A DNA stretch of 6,577 nt from Lachnospiraceae bacterium (GTDB lineage Bacteria > Bacillota > Clostridia > Lachnospirales > Lachnospiraceae): the NCBI GenBank assembly GCA_017391545.1, contig JAFOYD010000049.1, forward strand, positions 1 to 6,577, written 5' to 3'. Below, one piece after another: positions 4,953 to 6,577 of the stretch; positions within the stretch are counted from its first letter, which is position 1, and each line of letters starts with the position of its first letter. The notes beneath the pieces are model-generated. The model was not told where the DNA came from and did not search any database. It saw only the letters and a list, made by a program, of their open reading frames with translations. A program made the position numbers and the translations under genes.

Positions 4953-6577
4953 CTAGTGGAAAAGATTTTCCACGTTCATAAACAGTTCTCTGTTTTCCTC
5001 GATCGACTGGCTGTTGCCAACCACACACACTGCCTCCTGTCCGATAATGGCATCCAGGAAACCTGCAAGAGCTCTGATATCCTCCTGTGTGCAGGAAAGC
5101 AGTTCGTCGCGCTCTTTCTGCAGGTCAGCAAGGCTTAGATTCGTCAGATAAGCACTTGACGAACGGGCACCCTTTACTGCAGGCGTCATTGGCACATCCA
5201 TATCGCTGACAGCACCGATAATATATTTTGTCATCGTGCGCTCATCTGCATCAAAACTTCTCAGATATTCCCCTGTCTTTTCAAAAATGTCAACCGTCTT
5301 GCTCAGATTCGGATCCCTGTAGGAAACCAGGTAACTGTCTCCCGTCTTACCAAAATTGCACATACAGCCATAGGCTCCGCCTTTGACACGCACGTTCAGC
5401 CACAGATAATCATAGCCAAGGATCACCTTCAGTACCCGCAGTGCGCCAGTGTACTTATAGTCTGTATTTGTCATATAATTTCCTGCCCTGCACACATACT
5501 GGATCTGGGCCGATGTGGAAAAGGCTTCATTGCGCTTTTGTGGTGTCAGTCCGAAACGCTCTTTTCTGACAGGCGCTGTGAACAGTTTTGCCTTCATAGA
5601 TGGAACAAGCTGTTTTACAACTTCAAATCCCTCTTCCGTAGCTGTAATGTCTACCATCAGGTTTTCCGGTCTGAAAATGCACTTCATGAGCATTCCAAGC
5701 TTGTCCACAAGTTCGTCTTTATTTGCATCAAAATCAGCTGTCAGCTTCTCAAGCATGCGATAACATGGAATACCGCTCACAAGCTCTGACACTGCTGCTG
5801 TCTCACTGAAATAAGACATCGCTCTTACTGCAGCCAGCGAATGTCCGGCAGCCGTCATATTGCCCTGCATTCTTGATTTCAGCTCCTCAAGTATCTCCAA
5901 AAGCCTGCCTTCATCCGTCAGTTTTGAAGCTGTCATGATTTCTGTCATAAGTGCAAATGCAGCCGGAAGTTCATCATACATTGCCTTTGTCTTGACCTCA
6001 AAAGTGAGCTTATATTCATCCAGTTTTTTCGCATTGACATACGTATTTACAGTGCTCGATATCCCACCTGTATGAATATTCATTTCGTTGCAGAGTTCTC
6101 CAAAGCTGTACTGATCCGTATCCACATACCCCAATACATTTTTGAGAATACCAATATATGCAAAAAGATCTGCCGGCACATTGCAGGCATCAAAAATCAG
6201 TCTGATATAACCGATGCCATTTGTCTGTATATCATGAAACAGCACCTTCGTATCTTCAATGCTTCTGACATCATTCACAAACCCTTCCGCTTCTTTCTTC
6301 ATATCAGCTCTTGTCAGCATCGGTATCCTTGCCAGGTTTTCCGGATCGTCCTCCGCCTCCTGAAATTCATGGAGTGCTTTTGTCTCAGCGACAATCTGCC
6401 GGATTTCCTCCCTGTTCAATCCCGCTTTGTATGCAGCAAGCCTGTCAGCAAGCTCCTTTTCATTTTTTGCAGTCAGTCCTTCCTTTGGAGATACAACCAC
6501 TATTGATTTATGCTGATTGCCGATGAGATATTTCTCGATCAGCTTTTCATAATAATCCGTATTGATCTTTCCCTTTA
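4953..6577 (-). CDS. M16C zinc peptidase, PreP/falcilysin type, N-terminal half outside the window
   Basis: The C-terminal 540 codons of a large metallopeptidase of the presequence-protease (PreP/falcilysin) family are visible; the frame is open to the right edge. Family members are about 970 residues long and form a hinged chamber that degrades peptides. The catalytic HxxEH motif belongs to the missing N-terminal half, so activity cannot be judged here. The visible part opens with YYEKLIEKYLIGNQHKS, the lead-in to the M16C-associated region, then a helical hairpin rich in charged residues (about fragment residues 33-90) and the two C-terminal M16-like domains. RVKGGAYG (396-403) and SYRDPN (418-423) are the conserved substrate-pocket stretches of this family. 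A GTG at 6498-6500 is an internal Val codon, not a start, because homologous sequence continues upstream of it. The gene ends with tandem stops TAG TGA, 24 nt before era. Confidence 0.93.
   Translation of the reverse strand, partial: KGKINTDYYEKLIEKYLIGNQHKSIVVVSPKEGLTAKNEKELADRLAAYKAGLNREEIRQIVAETKALHEFQEAEDDPENLARIPMLTRADMKKEAEGFVNDVRSIEDTKVLFHDIQTNGIGYIRLIFDACNVPADLFAYIGILKNVLGYVDTDQYSFGELCNEMNIHTGGISSTVNTYVNAKKLDEYKLTFEVKTKAMYDELPAAFALMTEIMTASKLTDEGRLLEILEELKSRMQGNMTAAGHSLAAVRAMSYFSETAAVSELVSGIPCYRMLEKLTADFDANKDELVDKLGMLMKCIFRPENLMVDITATEEGFEVVKQLVPSMKAKLFTAPVRKERFGLTPQKRNEAFSTSAQIQYVCRAGNYMTNTDYKYTGALRVLKVILGYDYLWLNVRVKGGAYGCMCNFGKTGDSYLVSYRDPNLSKTVDIFEKTGEYLRSFDADERTMTKYIIGAVSDMDVPMTPAVKGARSSSAYLTNLSLADLQKERDELLSCTQEDIRALAGFLDAIIGQEAVCVVGNSQSIEENRELFMNVENLFH

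Noticed and set aside
6498..6500. GTG as the start of the M16C peptidase
   Set aside because: The frame continues upstream to the window edge with sequence typical of the family (YYEKLIEKYL...NQHKS), so the GTG is an internal valine codon.
6072..6506. Plus-strand 144-residue frame opposite the peptidase gene
   Set aside because: Antisense to a clearly coding region, with no recognisable domain and no supporting ribosome binding site that I could see.

Overview
The window looks like a chromosomal housekeeping segment from a Gram-positive Firmicute, most likely a gut-type Clostridia of the Lachnospiraceae. This rests on gene order, on the style of the proteins and on moderate base composition; I did not run a database search. 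All the real genes lie on the minus strand, so the direction of transcription runs from high to low coordinates. Coding density is high and no gap exceeds 120 bases. I see no tRNA, rRNA, CRISPR array, insertion sequence or sign of recent transfer.

In transcription order the genes are: the C-terminal part of a PreP/falcilysin-type M16C metallopeptidase (cut by the right edge); the ribosome-assembly GTPase Era; a small YqzL-like protein that runs 74 nt into the next gene; the recombination mediator RecO; a lipoprotein of unknown function; and a single-chain alpha2-type glycyl-tRNA synthetase. After an 83-nt gap with a strong hairpin comes a substrate-binding lipoprotein of the ABC_sub_bind (TrpX-like) family, cut by the left edge.

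The era - yqzL - recO - glycyl-tRNA synthetase backbone is the arrangement known from Bacillus. Two things differ here. The synthetase is the one-gene alpha2 enzyme instead of the two-subunit GlyQ/GlyS enzyme, and a lipoprotein gene sits between recO and the synthetase. A near-consensus sigma-A promoter (TTGAAA, 17 bp, TATAAT) at the 3' end of recO can transcribe the lipoprotein and synthetase genes independently of the upstream genes. The peptidase, era, yqzL and recO appear to be read from a promoter outside the window to the right. The substrate-binding protein probably opens a separate transporter operon that continues to the left.

I found no convincing new biological system. The points most worth checking are the small overlapping yqzL-like gene, which is easily missed by gene callers, the RecO without zinc-finger cysteines, the internal promoter, and the hairpin without a U-tract in front of the transporter gene.
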